64,000 nt of DNA from Cylicocyclus nassatus (Eukaryota > Nematoda > Chromadorea > Rhabditida > Strongylidae): NCBI GenBank assembly GCA_958299035.1, contig CATQJL010000305.1:72074792-72138791 (forward strand), given 5' to 3'. The position numbers and the translations under genes were made by a program. Of the stretch, positions 32,780 through 44,500 are shown piece after piece. The notes below the pieces were generated by a model, which saw only the letters and a program-made list of their open reading frames with translations, had not been told where the DNA came from and made no database searches. The first letter of the stretch is position 1, and every line of letters begins with the position of its first letter.

Positions 32780-34620
32780 GATATTGTAGCTAGATAAAAC
32801 TGCTCGTATCTCGCTTCACAGAGAAGCTACGAAAAAAGAGACGGTCTACGTCGATTCCTCGCGTTTTTAGCTATCGAATGGTATATAAGGTGTTGGTGAA
32901 CAAAACTTTCCCAGTCCAAAAAAGTCTTGCTCCGGCAACCCATAGAAAGCCGGAGCGGGGTGGAGCAAGTTACTATTGAATATCTCCACCTCATTTTTAA
33001 AAAACCACAAGTTTTTTCACCCGATAACCTGTACACCATTAGAAAGCCCACAAAAAAGGATTCGATGTAGACCGTCTCTTCTTCTCTAGCTCCCCTCTAC
33101 CTAGGGCCGCCTGCACTAACATCCCCGCGGGGAGGGGATTGCAGCTCAAAAGAAAGCTTTATATTTCGAAACTCCAGATACCTGAATTTCAGGTTGTGTA
33201 CCTATCCGTAAGTATTCCTACTACCCTTCACTATGAACATGTTGAAGAGGAGCGAGAAGCTGTACGAACCGCATTTTCCAGCTTTAGTATGATCCCTTTA
33301 AAGTCATTTTTCTTTCTCCGAAGTTAACGAAAAACCTCCAAAGTTGTGCAGATTATCTAAACCGACAGTGCTGAGCATGTTGCTGATAAGAACAAATGAT
33401 GTTTTGAAGTCATGAAATTTTCGATGATCTACAGGTCGAAATCTGAGGTTTACCGAAAAATTCGACTTTCCAAAAACTCATTTGTTCTCATCAGCAACAT
33501 GCTTAGCGCTGTTGTGTTAGATGTTCAATACAACTTTGGAAGGTTTTCGTTAACTTCGGAGAAAAAAATGACTTTAAAGAAAAGCGCCGGGGATCATCAG
33601 GGATCATACAAAAGTTGGAAAATGCGGTTCGTACAGCTTCTCGCTCCTGTTCAACATGTTCATAGTGAAGGGTAGTAGGAATACTTACGGATAGGTACAC
33701 AATGTGAAATCCAGGTATCTGGAGTTTCGAAATATAAAGCTTTCTTTTGAGCTGCGATCCCCTCCCCAGCGGGGAGGTTAGTGCATGCGGCCCTTTGAGT
33801 TACACGGGATTTTAGCCAAAAAGATGTGTTTTTGTCGAGAAATTTCTGCGTGAAGAATGGATAAAGGTGCCTGATTTCCTAACTGCATCACAGAGCAAGA
33901 CCTTGCCAGTAAACGTAGACCGTCTCTTTTTTTAAATCTTTGTTCTTTCTCTCAAAAATAAATTACAAAATAATTACACAAAATTAGCTGGTGAGTAGGC
34001 GTATAAAATCGCTCGTATCTCGCTCTACCGAGAAGCTATGAAAAAAGAGACGGTCTACGTCGATTCGCCATAATCTCAGCTTTCGAACGGTGTGAAGCAT
34101 GTTAGGGCTTTTCTGCTTCCCAGCTCTAAAAAGCACTTGCTCTGGTGACCGATAAAAGCCAATACATTGGGGGAGCTGGATGGAGAAAGCTAATAGTAAA
34201 TACCTACACATCATTTTTAAAAACTGGCAAGTTTTTTCGCTCAGCAGTCTATATACCATTCAAAAGCTCAGGAAAAGGGAACTCGAGGTAGACCGTCAAA
34301 TTCTTTCTAGCCGCCCTTTATCGAGAGATACACTGCATTTTACCTGAAATCATGTTCATTTTCAACAGCAAATTTCTGCCAAACGAAGACCTAATCTGCT
34401 GGTTATCTATCTGCGTTACAGAGCAAGTCTTCATTAGCAGACGTAGACCGTCGACTTTCTCGTAGCATTCTTTTGGAGAGCAGAAAGTGAGGACACAAAA
34501 TTAGTTGACACATGAAGTACATAAAATCCCTCATATCTCGCAGCACAAAAGACCTAGGAAAAAGCCGACGGTCTCTATATCGATTGTATATGACCTCAGT
34601 TTTCGAATGGTATGTAACTT
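32780..34620. repeat. cluster of AGAGACGGTCTACGTCGA repeats
   Basis: Two units of about 245 bp (32835-33080 and 34043-34297) start AGAGACGGTCTACGTCGATT and end in the reverse (GTAGACCGTC). They share TCTCGCTNNAC...GAGAAGCTA upstream and CATTTTTAAAAA inside. Further ends occur at 33915, 34440 and 34560. They look like diverged tandem MITEs. The second and first are separated by the foldback at 33114-33793. Confidence 0.6.
33114..33793. mobile_element. foldback element with ~300-bp arms
   Basis: GGGCCGCCTGCACTAAC, CCCCGCGGGGAGGGGATTGC and AGCTCAAAAGAAAGCTTTAT at the left are mirrored at the right by ATAAAGCTTTCTTTTGAGCT, CCCCTCCCCAGCGGGGAGG and GTTAGTGCATGCGGCCC. The similarity runs most of each arm, through TCCGTAAGTATTCCTACTAC. 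The centre is near 33450. Short frames on each strand are mirror copies of one another and not genes. Confidence 0.8.
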
Positions 34621-35004
34621 GTTGGGGCATTTTGCTCTCAGGGCTCACTTACCCCCTTCACCTTACAAGGATGGGAGTAGCAGAGACCCCCTTCACCTGG
34701 AGAGGGCCCGGCTCCCCCTATCGCACCTATGATACGGACTCAGCACACCTCAAACTTGAGTGGTTAGACTCTTTTGTCATAGTTTATGACAATTAGGCAA
34801 CAGCAAACACGGATTAATAAACACAATGTTGTTGATGAATGAGATCCAAACTATGGATGTGTATGATGAATTGGGGGAAGGCACAAATAAATGGCTGAAG
34901 CATATGTTGAAAACAAGCTGACGAGGAAATGGTTAGAAGTCGAAGTGGCTGATTAAGCAAGCTGCCTACTAATTGCCTATTTGCCTACTTTACTATACTA
35001 CTGC

Positions 35005-35345
35005 TATTTGATGCAGCATCCAACGTTGATTTCGAATCTGTATTTCGTATCTGCTTAGCGCCTTTGTGGACGAAGTTATAGGCTGTTTTACTGCTGAAAG
35101 TCGTATATGAAGAAAGCGAAATTGAGCACACTGTTGAACTTTCAGCTCACCTTTAGGCTTCAAGAATGTAAGTAACCTAGCTGCATGTTTTGGCACAACT
35201 GACTCTGTGCTGCCAAAATTTGCGCTTTGCATGCGTTTTTGAAGCAAAAGAGCTCCACGGCTCATAACTTCGTTCACATAGGCGCTTAGCAGATATGGAA
35301 TACAGATTCGAAGTCAGCGTTCTACGTTGCATGCAATGGTATGCA
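35005..35345. mobile_element. MITE with ~75-bp terminal inverted repeats
   Basis: GATTTCGAATCTGTATTTCG, TATCTGCTTAGCGCC and GACGAAGTTAT are mirrored by ATAACTTCGTTCACATAGGC, GCTTAGCAGATATGGAATAC and AGATTCGAAGTC. It is about 340 bp and has no coding capacity. Confidence 0.75.
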
Positions 35346-35349
35346 GCTT

Positions 35350-36070
35350 GTTTGGATTGGCCACTTCGGTTGCTGACCATAGAAGGCCTGGCAGATGTCA
35401 GCCACTTATTTGAAATCCTGAGTGTTGACAGTTGCAATGACTTTGAGATCGGGTCGTCAATATGCGGGTGTGTTATTTGTACACACTGATTTGTTTCTTG
35501 CTTGTTTTTTGAATGTGGACAAATATACTGTACTCATGTTACTTGCTTTTGAAATGGTGCCAAATTGCGTAGCAGCATAACTCTAGCTAAACTCATATAT
35601 CTTCCTGTAAAACCCTTGGTAGAAAATGCTCTAAAACATTCAGTTGGAATAATCTTGCTTCCGCTCCTAGACAGGAGAGCGCGTGAGTAGCTGGGTCTAG
35701 CTGGTACTTTCAAAATCGTTAGCTGGCTTTGGCTTGTGTAACTGAATCCCGCTGGCGCCTTTTTTACGGATAGATATCGTTTTTGAGCGGCACGGAGGGC
35801 ATTTTGATTGGGCAAGGGAACAGATTTTTGTACATTTGGGGCAGTTGCTATAATCAACGGTCTTTAGGTGGCACCGTAAGCAATTTGAGGAGTGTAAATG
35901 CTTGATTTCGATGTCTTTTTTCTGGGAGTCGTAAAGTGGTTTTTTTTGTAAATACGATTTCTAAACGGCATGTAGGGCATGTATTCGTTGCCGAGAACTT
36001 CGTCGCCAAGGAACATAAATTGATTACATTTGCTTAGATCTTGCTTATCTATTGTCATAACTATATATAA
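35350..36070. other. unrecognised sequence with a Cys-rich minus-strand frame
   Basis: On the minus strand, frames include CPTCRLEIVFTKK and CPKCTKICSLAQSKCPPC, two Cys-pair clusters that could be parts of a RING or zinc-ribbon relic. They are broken by stops and there is no complete domain. No gene is called. Confidence 0.3.
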
Positions 36071-36076
36071 GAGTTC

Positions 36077-36328
36077 CTTCATATTACGCCGCAGGACGCA
36101 AGCTTGCCATAGCACGCGGCAGAACGCAGCGTCCTGCGGCGTGCGCCGCTGCAGTTGCGGTGAAAATATACGCCCATGGCAGCACATCTTCGCCGGTTAT
36201 GGATGTGTATCCATATTTGCTGCGTGTTCGTGTTCTCCGAGAGGGTTCCTTTTCAGCGAGCTTATATTTTCAACGCGACTGCAGCGGCGCACGCCGCAGC
36301 ACGCCGTGTCCTACGGCGTAGTATGAAG
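36077..36328. mobile_element. MITE with GC-rich inverted ends
   Basis: CTTCATATTACGCCGCAGGA and GCGGCGTGCGCCGCTGCAGT with TGAAAATATACGC are mirrored at the right (GCTTATATTTTCA, ACTGCAGCGGCGCACGCCGC, TCCTACGGCGTAGTATGAAG). It directly abuts the hAT MITE that begins at 36329. Confidence 0.75.
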
Positions 36329-36592
36329 CAGTGGCGGTCCGAGGGGGGGGGGGGCGCCCCCCCCCCCGAGAATGGGTCGCGAAATTTTTGAAAATTACCT
36401 ATATGGGTTATAAAGATGTGCAAACGACTTGTTTATTTTTGTAAATAATTAAAATAATTTTTAAAATTTTTTAAAAATTCAAATTAGCCTTATAAAAAAA
36501 TTTTTTTGGGGGCGTGGCTGACGCCACGCACCTTCATTTAAAAAATTTTTTTTGTCGCGCCCCCCCGGTCCGAAATCCTGGGACCGCCACTG
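36329..36592 (+). mobile_element. hAT-type MITE
   Basis: The ends CAGTGGCGGTCCGAG and CCTGGGACCGCCACTG are inverted. The interior shares the GATGTGCAAACGACTTG-like segment and the GGGGGCGTGGCTGACGCCAC block with 17155-17470. Flanks GTATGAAG and GTATTTAT agree at 5 of 8 positions, a weak target duplication. It lies at the very edge of the preceding MITE. Confidence 0.8.
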
Positions 36593-36773
36593 GTATTTAT
36601 GAAGGAATCCTAAAGCGCGCGGGGGGGGGGGGGGAGAATGTGACTCATCCGTGTGTGGCTCTGTCTTGAATGCACCCAATCACCCGAGACAATCACACAT
36701 CACTAGACGCTTTCGAGATGTTGATCGAAATGCTTTTTCATGCACAACTCCGTAAACAGTAACACTAACATAC

Positions 36774-36950
36774 TCAGACACTGGGAGCGGACGAGCCGCG
36801 GCCCTTTTCCGGCTGGAACTTTGCAACGTCCGCGGGCCGGCCGGAGAATGGGCCGCGGCTCGGCCGGAGAACAGCCTGGCTCGTCCGCTTTTGGGCCTCC
36901 GCTCAGCCGGAGCTGGTTGTCGGGCCGTCTAGTTCATTCTAGCTCAGATA
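36774..36950. repeat. GCCGCGGCTCGGCCGG module, partial
   Basis: Starts CTCAGACACTGGGAGCGG like the GC-rich ends of repeats A and B and carries several CCGCGGCTCGGCCGG-type motifs. The matching reversed end is degraded to CTCAGATACAGG. It lies 250 bases before repeat A. Confidence 0.6.
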
Positions 36951-37199
36951 CAGGTAGAACTGCTTTTTTTATTCACTGGCATATAAAATATACACAGTAG
37001 AAAAAACAAAAATTGAAGCCACCGATATAGGCACTTTGGAAACCAAGTCCGACTTCAAAACTGGACAGCACAAGATGCTATTCAAAGTTGTACAACATAT
37101 TGATCTTGTTCCCGCCTTGGAGACTGGAAAGACATTGAATTCTATGGACACTGAGAGCAGCCTGACCATGCGTCGTACATCACGCAAGTATTCTTTACG

Positions 37200-38306
37200 C
37201 TCAGATACTGGGAGCAGCCGAGCCGCGGACTTTAACTGACACGGGCTGCGGCTCGGCCGGAGTTTCATTATAGAGATTGGTCCGCGGCTCAGCCGCTGCA
37301 ATGCTCCACCCCCATCATTAAGGCCGCGGCTGAGCCGGTAAGCCATATTCGGCCCATCCGCGGCCTTAATTTGGGGGCTCAGCCGCACTCCGGCCACGTC
37401 CTCAAATTAAGGCCGCGGCTCGTCCGCTCCCAGTGTTTGAGTTAAGCGAGAGCTGAGCCTAATGAAGGTAAGGCCACAAAGGAAAAATGTAATGCAGAAT
37501 AGATTCAAGCAAGGACAGAGACTAACAAGAGGATCGACTAAGTTCGCAATTCGAGAGGATCTTACAATTGCCGACCCCCATTTCGACCTCGTCCGTTTAC
37601 TAACGCGAATCGCTGGAACTACGCTAATAGGCCAAATACGTGTAACGCTTCAGGACAGAGGACAAGAACAACTGCGGACGACCTCGTCAATATGTTCAAA
37701 ACTCCCTTTGCAAACACAATCCAACGCCGCAATCATCCACCAGTTTCGCGAGAAGTACGAACGTTCCCCCCCCCCCACGACATCTCCTTTGCATAATGAC
37801 TTTATGTGGAGAGGAGTCGCAAACATCAAAATAAATGGTCACGGTTTAGCCCGAAGATGGGTAAAGATCGCGGGTAAAAATTAAGGCGGAGAAAAAAGTG
37901 ACCTAAGAGGCTTCCGATAGAACGCAATATACTGTAGTCACGTTATGAAAAAATAAGCTCCGCCGAAGGACGTAGTTGAAGAACTGACGGTATTATGGAC
38001 GTATGGCTGTATATAAGGCAGACAACAAATCGAAAGACGGAGTGCCACTACATCCTCACTTCCCCTACCTTTACGTGACTCTAGGCACTACCCTCTCCTT
38101 TTCTCCGTCCTTGAGGGTCGTGCCTTCATCCTTATCCATGAACATATATGTGTGTTAATCTCGTAGAGTGATATCTTGTTTTCGTGCATGCCCTTGATGT
38201 TACTTAGCATTAAGAAGATAAATGTCGTTGGGAATTAGTGACCTTCAGGTGGACGTGTGAAATTTATAGCTTAGACGAGTTTTTACAACCAGTCACTAAT
38301 TGTTAG
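37200..38306 (+). repeat. 1.1-kb dispersed repeat, copy A
   Basis: Nearly the same sequence occurs reversed at 50272-51367. It begins with a 240-bp GC-rich module bounded by CTCAGATACTGGGAGC and CCGCTCCCAGTGTTTGAG, containing about eight CCGCGGCTSRGCCGG motifs. It continues through a stretch open for 141 codons (37462-37884; truncated to 84 codons in copy B) and a region with TTATATA-like and GTGACTCTAGGCAC words. It ends near CCAGTCACTAATTGTTAGG. I do not recognise the open frame; the frame is not conserved full-length, so coding is doubtful. Confidence 0.8.
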
Positions 38307-38389
38307 GATTCGCAAAATGATAAGAGATGACCAGGGCACGGCGGGGGTGGCGCTTTCACAAGCTGGATATCGTTTTTGGCCCGAAAAAG

Positions 38390-38456
38390 CAAAGGGGAAG
38401 TCGTATTTTGGGGTCCGGGGCTCCGCCCCGGACCCCAAAATACGACTTCCCCTTTG
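38390..38456. repeat. perfect 32-bp-stem hairpin
   Basis: CAAAGGGGAAGTCGTATTTT followed by GGGGTCCGGGGC is exactly mirrored across a three-base TCC loop. The mirror is perfect, so it is recent or under selection. It lies 85 bases beyond the end of repeat A. Similar long hairpins often extrude or cause assembly trouble. Confidence 0.85.
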
Positions 38457-38459
38457 TTT

Positions 38460-39305
38460 ACCGATAAACAATGCACATATCATTCTTTATTCATCCTTGT
38501 TGATGCTACTGTCCTATAAACTTAGATTCCAGCAATGTGAAGATTCTGTGCTCCGATCGCTAGCCTGCCCGCAGGCGGGAATTCAAATCACAATTCTTGT
38601 AAGAGGAAAATAACAAAATAGGCTCGTTTTCAATGCACAAGTAACGATATGGCACCAAATTTGCTGTGTAGTTGGAGGACCATGAGCACAAAAAAAGTAT
38701 GAAGAATTATGAGAAACTTATGTGAATTTAAAAAATGGTAAGTGTTTTTCGAAATTAGGTGGCTCCCGCGCCACCTGGGAGCCACCTGGGGTGGCTCCCT
38801 GCTTCCCTTCACATAATTTCCCGAATTTCTTTACATAAATGTGGACTAGGTCGAGAGTATTACTATATGTTCAAATCCGCTTCCAAAACCACCAAGGCAC
38901 CGCTTCGATACAGCCCCAAATAGGGTTCACAGCGTTATGATCGGCCTCGGAAAGCGCGCTCCAATCCCACAGTACTAACGCGGCGAACTATTTCTTGAAA
39001 GTCTATATTCATTTCTCGTTTTACGTTTCACGGTGACTTTCTGTTTACAGTGTGTTTCTTTTTGTTTGGATTGTCTAGATTATTTGCTTTAAAGGGTTGT
39101 ACATATGGCAATCAACCATCTTGATTGCAGACCTTGATTTCTCTTCAATCGTCGTTCTCCATCTTTCAGAATTTAGTCGTCTTCTATTTCAGAGTCATGA
39201 TTAGGACCAGATTTCGAGTCTTAAGCAAAATAGAGACAATCGAGATTCTGCGAATAAAGTTCCACCACTCGGTTAGCGATTTGAAATGAGTTTGATTATA
39301 GTTGT
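38460..39305. other. no gene recognised
   Basis: AT-rich. It contains GGTGGCTCCC and GGGAGCCACC words in a short hairpin at about 38758-38802. No frame is worth calling. Confidence 0.35.
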
Positions 39306-41517
39306 GGTCATCAAGACCTTATAATAACGGGCTAAGGATGTTTACGTGTTTTTGTGTGTGTGTCTGTCTGTCTGTCTGTCTGTAACGAAAATCATAGAAC
39401 GAGTCGCAGACAAGGTCTTAAGCCGCAATTTTTTGCATAGTGCACTCTGCCAGCGCCCAGATTCTCTATGCAAAAGCAGAAGTGGATCCGATGAGTGAGT
39501 CCCTCAAAAACTGCGCATGAGCGGGTCCACTTAGCTTTTGGCGTGTAAAATTGAGTCCGTATTACCACTTTTTTCGATGCTATGGGACTGTTTGGCATGC
39601 ATATGTGCAAACCATGCGCTATAGCTCGAAAGGTAGTTAAAAAAGTGTTTTCTATACGAAAACGATGGCAAAAGAGATAGTTGATTAGATCGGCAATTCT
39701 ACGAGGTTTTACTCAACAATCTGAGAAGATTCTTACACAGAGATACAGCTCATATCAGTTGGCACCGGTAATACAAATCTCAAGCGTTCATATGTGCAGC
39801 AACTAATTCAAAAATTTGATTATTTCCGAGCTAGAAAGTTTTCTCCGTCAAAATTACCGATCTGTTCCGAAAGATCATCTAAAAATGGCTTCTTGCTTTT
39901 TATTTGCAAGTTGATCTCAACATTAGTCGGTGAGTTTCATTGCCAAATGGATGGATGAAGGAAGCAGATAGAGTTCTTTTGATGTTTAAGCCTGTCATGT
40001 CAACGACTCGCGGGTGCACTGTATCACGCGGAAGGTATGTGAGCGGAGTTTTGCTCCGCTTCACCATGTAAGCATCACATCTACGATCCAGATTTTCATA
40101 AGAGAGGTGTACAAGGAAATTCAACTTTGCATTGCTTTCAAGTTACGTAAATCTATAAGTTTGAGAAAAGCAGTTACTTTTGCAGTACTTCAAAATTTCT
40201 TAGTACACTACAAAAAACCGAGTCTTCAAGAGCTTAAGGTTAGGTCCAACCAGCCTTTAAGCATAAACTTGCAATAAGAATTGATAATTCTGTGAGAGCA
40301 ATGGTTTAATTGAATCGAATCATTCGAAATGGTAGGTCTTGCTAGCTGTTTCAGCTTGGACATAATGTATCTGATCCCAATCGGGTATGGCGAAAAATAA
40401 CATGGTGCGCACCCGCGCTTATGTATTTTGTGTCTATAATCTGAATAAGTAATTGCGACTAAACCTTCCTCAACTCACCCTCTTTGATCACTTGCAAACT
40501 TTGAACATGTCAGTTCATCGTGCGCTATTTCAAGCCGCTTTTCGCCTCAACCCGATTGGAAAAGACTTACGATGGAAACCACTACTTATCACTGTTGTCT
40601 GCAATCTATGATCATGACTTTGCGTGTTAGAACACCCAAATCTACTTTTTTTTAAGGAAAAAGTTTTGAGCTTTTTTTCTACTTCTTGCGGAATTCAGAG
40701 TCGAAAGCGAATGCAAAACATTTCTTCCGCAATTTTTCTCATCTTCTGGCTGTTTATGTAAACAACATTCTCAACTGAGAACGCATGCTCTGTTATTGTT
40801 ACTGAGAAAAATACCAGATAAGAGTCAGCGGTTAGAAGAGTGATTTCCTTATCTCTTTTGCACTGTATTAAAGCTAAGAGACAGTAAATATGTAAATTTG
40901 CGTCCTAGCTTGAACGTAGAGTCTGCGTCAATGTAGTATTCTCTTTTCTGCAGCAACGTGCTTGCCGCTCTTGAGTCATTTGCAGGCAGCTGATGAGCAT
41001 CTGGCCAATCTGACTGACCACCGTTCCAGGTGCAAAGTTGACTTACGAAATTACTCTCTTTTTTTGCTCTTTTCTTGGATATTCAAACGGCTCAATGAGT
41101 ATATGTTGCAACGCTGATAATGTTGCATTCATTGAGCAAAACACAATAAATCATCAGTTTGGCTTTCCAATTCAAAACTTAAAAAAGTTTTTTTTGCTTT
41201 TCTCCTTTGTAGTACTTGATTTTATTGAGATGTAAATAGACAAGAATAATATTTTTGGTTGACGAATATCATTGATTAAATACATGTATCGAGAAAAATT
41301 GGCGGAAATCACTATGTTTGTGTAGTTTACAAGAAATGCGAAGCTTTCTAAGTGTTTACTGCGTCATTGGTCGCAGTAAAGCGTTAGACTTACGCCCGCC
41401 AACGGAAAGCAAGGAGTTCGCTGCGCGGACGGGTGGGTGTAGCGGAAAAGAGATATGTCATTGGCATAGATTATAACTGATGCTGTTTCTAAGCAGAAGC
41501 TGCTAAAGATAAAATCC

Positions 41518-44500
41518 ATGATTCAGAGCACTGAACATAGTGAGATGGAGCTTAACCAGCAACCCGAGATGCGTAGGCGTGGGCGTCCTCGCATCTATGC
41601 AACGGATGCTGAACGCCAAAGAAGTTTTCGTTCTGCCGAAACTCAAAGACAGCGTGCTTCGCGGCTGAGGACGGATGCACAGCGTCATCAGCTCGAACGT
41701 CAACATGAGGATGCTGAGCAGCGTTCTATCAGACGCCAGGAAGATTTGCAGCGCCATCGCGATGCACGCGAAGTTGAGAGTCCTACCGAAACTGCTGAGC
41801 GTCGTTACGCTGACGTGCAGCGTCACCAGAGACGTCGTATGGCCGAAAACTCTGAAGAACGTGCACGGCGTCGTTCTGAGGATATGCAACGCCAGCAAAG
41901 AAATCGCGAGGTGGAAAGCGATGGTAGTCGACTTGAACGTCGTCTCCAAGACGCATTGCGCCAACAGAGACGACGTCAAAACGAAAGCAGAGAGGATCGC
42001 GCAGAGCGTCTTCTAGCGAATGCTGAGCGTCAACAGAGACGCCATCAGAATGAGAGCGCTGAGGAGCGCGGTGAACGTCGTTCTGAGAATGCTGAACGTC
42101 AGCAGAGACGAAGGCAAGCTGAAAGTATCGAGGAGCGTGATCAGCGTCTTTTGGAACAAAATCGGCGTCAGCAGAGGCTACTACAGAATGAAACGCATGC
42201 GGAAGGCGTTGAACGCCGAAGAAGGAATGCCATGCGTCAGAGACGGTACCGTGCGCAAGAAATTGAGGAAGAAGAAGCAGAGTATGCCCAAGGAAGTCTC
42301 GAACGTCAGCGTGGACAAGACCAAAGTGAAGACCAACAGGCGTTAAGTTTGACGAGGAATGGGAATCGTCAGCGTCGCAATGTTTCTAGCATTCTGGGTA
42401 TAGCACTCAGAGTACGCACAACAACTACGAACCATCTGGGAGAGCTCGATCGTCGTTGCGTAAACTGTGGCGCACTACACTTTGGTTTTGAGGTCAAACA
42501 ACAGCATGCTGATACGTTCGGCGAGTGCTGTGATTACGGCCGATTTGCTTTGGACTTTTTTGATGATTTCCCTACCTTGATAAAGGAACTATTTATCGGA
42601 AATTCATCGTTGCCGGAAGTACAACAACGCTGTACTAATTTCTTCAGCAACATCAGAAACTTCAATTCGGCCCTGGCTATGGCTTCGATGGGTGCCCAAG
42701 TAGATTTGCCTCAAGGACGAGGCCCGTATTGCTATCGAATTCATGGCCAAATATACCATCAGATTGGTCCTCTTCATCCAGCTCCAGGTGAAGACAGACA
42801 GTACGGCCAAGTCTACATATTAGATACTGAGTTAGCAGCACAGCAACGCTTGGGGAACGTTCAAAACGTAAATTGCGATCCAGAATTGATGAGGCTCCTA
42901 AGCGAGTGGTTCGCGTACAACAATATCTATGCGCAGTCGTTCAAAATGATGAGCGAGGTGGAAAAAGCCGAAGAAGAGGCGGCAAGACGTGAAAATCGAC
43001 ATCCCACAGTGATTAGAATGGTATTCGACGAAAACAGAGAAAGGGGTATTTCTAGAGGAAGATATGCAGTTCCAACAAGCAATGAAGTTGCGGTAATCTA
43101 CGTCGGCAACGACAACGATGTACCATCTACCAGAAACCTCGCAGTTCATTTGCGAAGTTCTGAAGGAGTATCTCTAATGAGAATAAGCGATCTTGATAAA
43201 AGATGCGATCCCCTCACGTATCCGCTTTTGTTCCCATCAGGAAGAGGTGGTTGGGATCCAAATCTTACGGATCGCAGAGGAGTGCGGATCACGCAAATGA
43301 AATATTACTCCTACCTGTTCTCAATACGTGATAGTTTCAATCCAATTCTTCGCGCAAGAAAATTGTTTCAACAATTTGCAGTAGATGCTTACGTTAAGAT
43401 TGAACAAAATCGACTAAACTATCACAGAACACATCAAGTGACTCTTCGAGCCGACTCATATAGAGGACTCCAAGATTACTTGGCAGGAGATGATATTAGA
43501 GGACCCCCGGGAAGACGCATCGTGTTGGCTTCATCGCACATCGGCAGTCCACGCGCAATGCAACAATCGTACCAGGACGCCATGGCAATTGTGGCTCGCT
43601 TTGGAAAGCCGACGTACTTCCTTACGATGACGTGTAATCCGAAGTGGCCAGAAATCCAGGAGAACCTCTATGATGGACAGATCGCTACTGACAGACCAGA
43701 TCTGACAGCAAGGGTCTTTTATGGGAAATTGAAGCATTTATGTGAGGACCTCTTTAAAAACCACGTTCTCGGAGAAGTACAAGCATATGTATACGTTATT
43801 GAGTTTCAGAAGAGAGGCCTCCCTCACTGTCATATGCTCATCATTATGAAAAACGGATGGAAAGCAGAAACGGTAGATGACGTTGATAGTGCGGTGTGTG
43901 CGGAAATACCTTGCCAAGAGGAAGAGCCGCAAGCATTTGCTGCGGTCACCAGTTTTATGATTCACAAAAAGTGCGGCCTCGAGGATCCTCACTCACCCTG
44001 CATGCGTGACGGAACATGCTCAAAGCATTTTCCTAAGCAGCTGTGTGAGAGAACCTCTATGGAACAAGATGGTTACCCGAAATACAGAAGAAGGAACCGC
44101 ACAAATGTCGTTATCAATGGTGTTTCCTACAATGATGAATGGGTCGTCCCAACAAATTTGTATCTGATCACAAAGTTTCAATGTCACATAAACCTCGAAA
44201 TATGTGGAACAGTATCCGCAGTGAAATATCTCTATAAATACATATACAAGGGACCTGACCGAGCTCGCATCACGATCGGAAGTGGTGCTGATGGATCCGC
44301 TATCGATGAAATAAAACAGCATCTGGACACACGCTACGTTTGTCCTCCCCAAGCGCTTTATCGAGTATTTGGATATCCTTTGCAAGACAAATCTCATACA
44401 GTGTTCAGGTTAGCAGTACATCTACCCGAATATCAGACTGTGCATTTTGTTGCGGGAGAAGAACAGCAAGGTGTCGATCGCGCTCAAAATAGTTTTACAA

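Noticed and set aside
35534..36187. Minus-strand RING or zinc-ribbon-like gene
   Set aside because: Only isolated CPxC clusters in different frames with stops between them; no complete domain.
41503..41979. 158-codon minus-strand frame
   Set aside because: Antisense shadow of the repetitive N-terminus of the Helitron protein.
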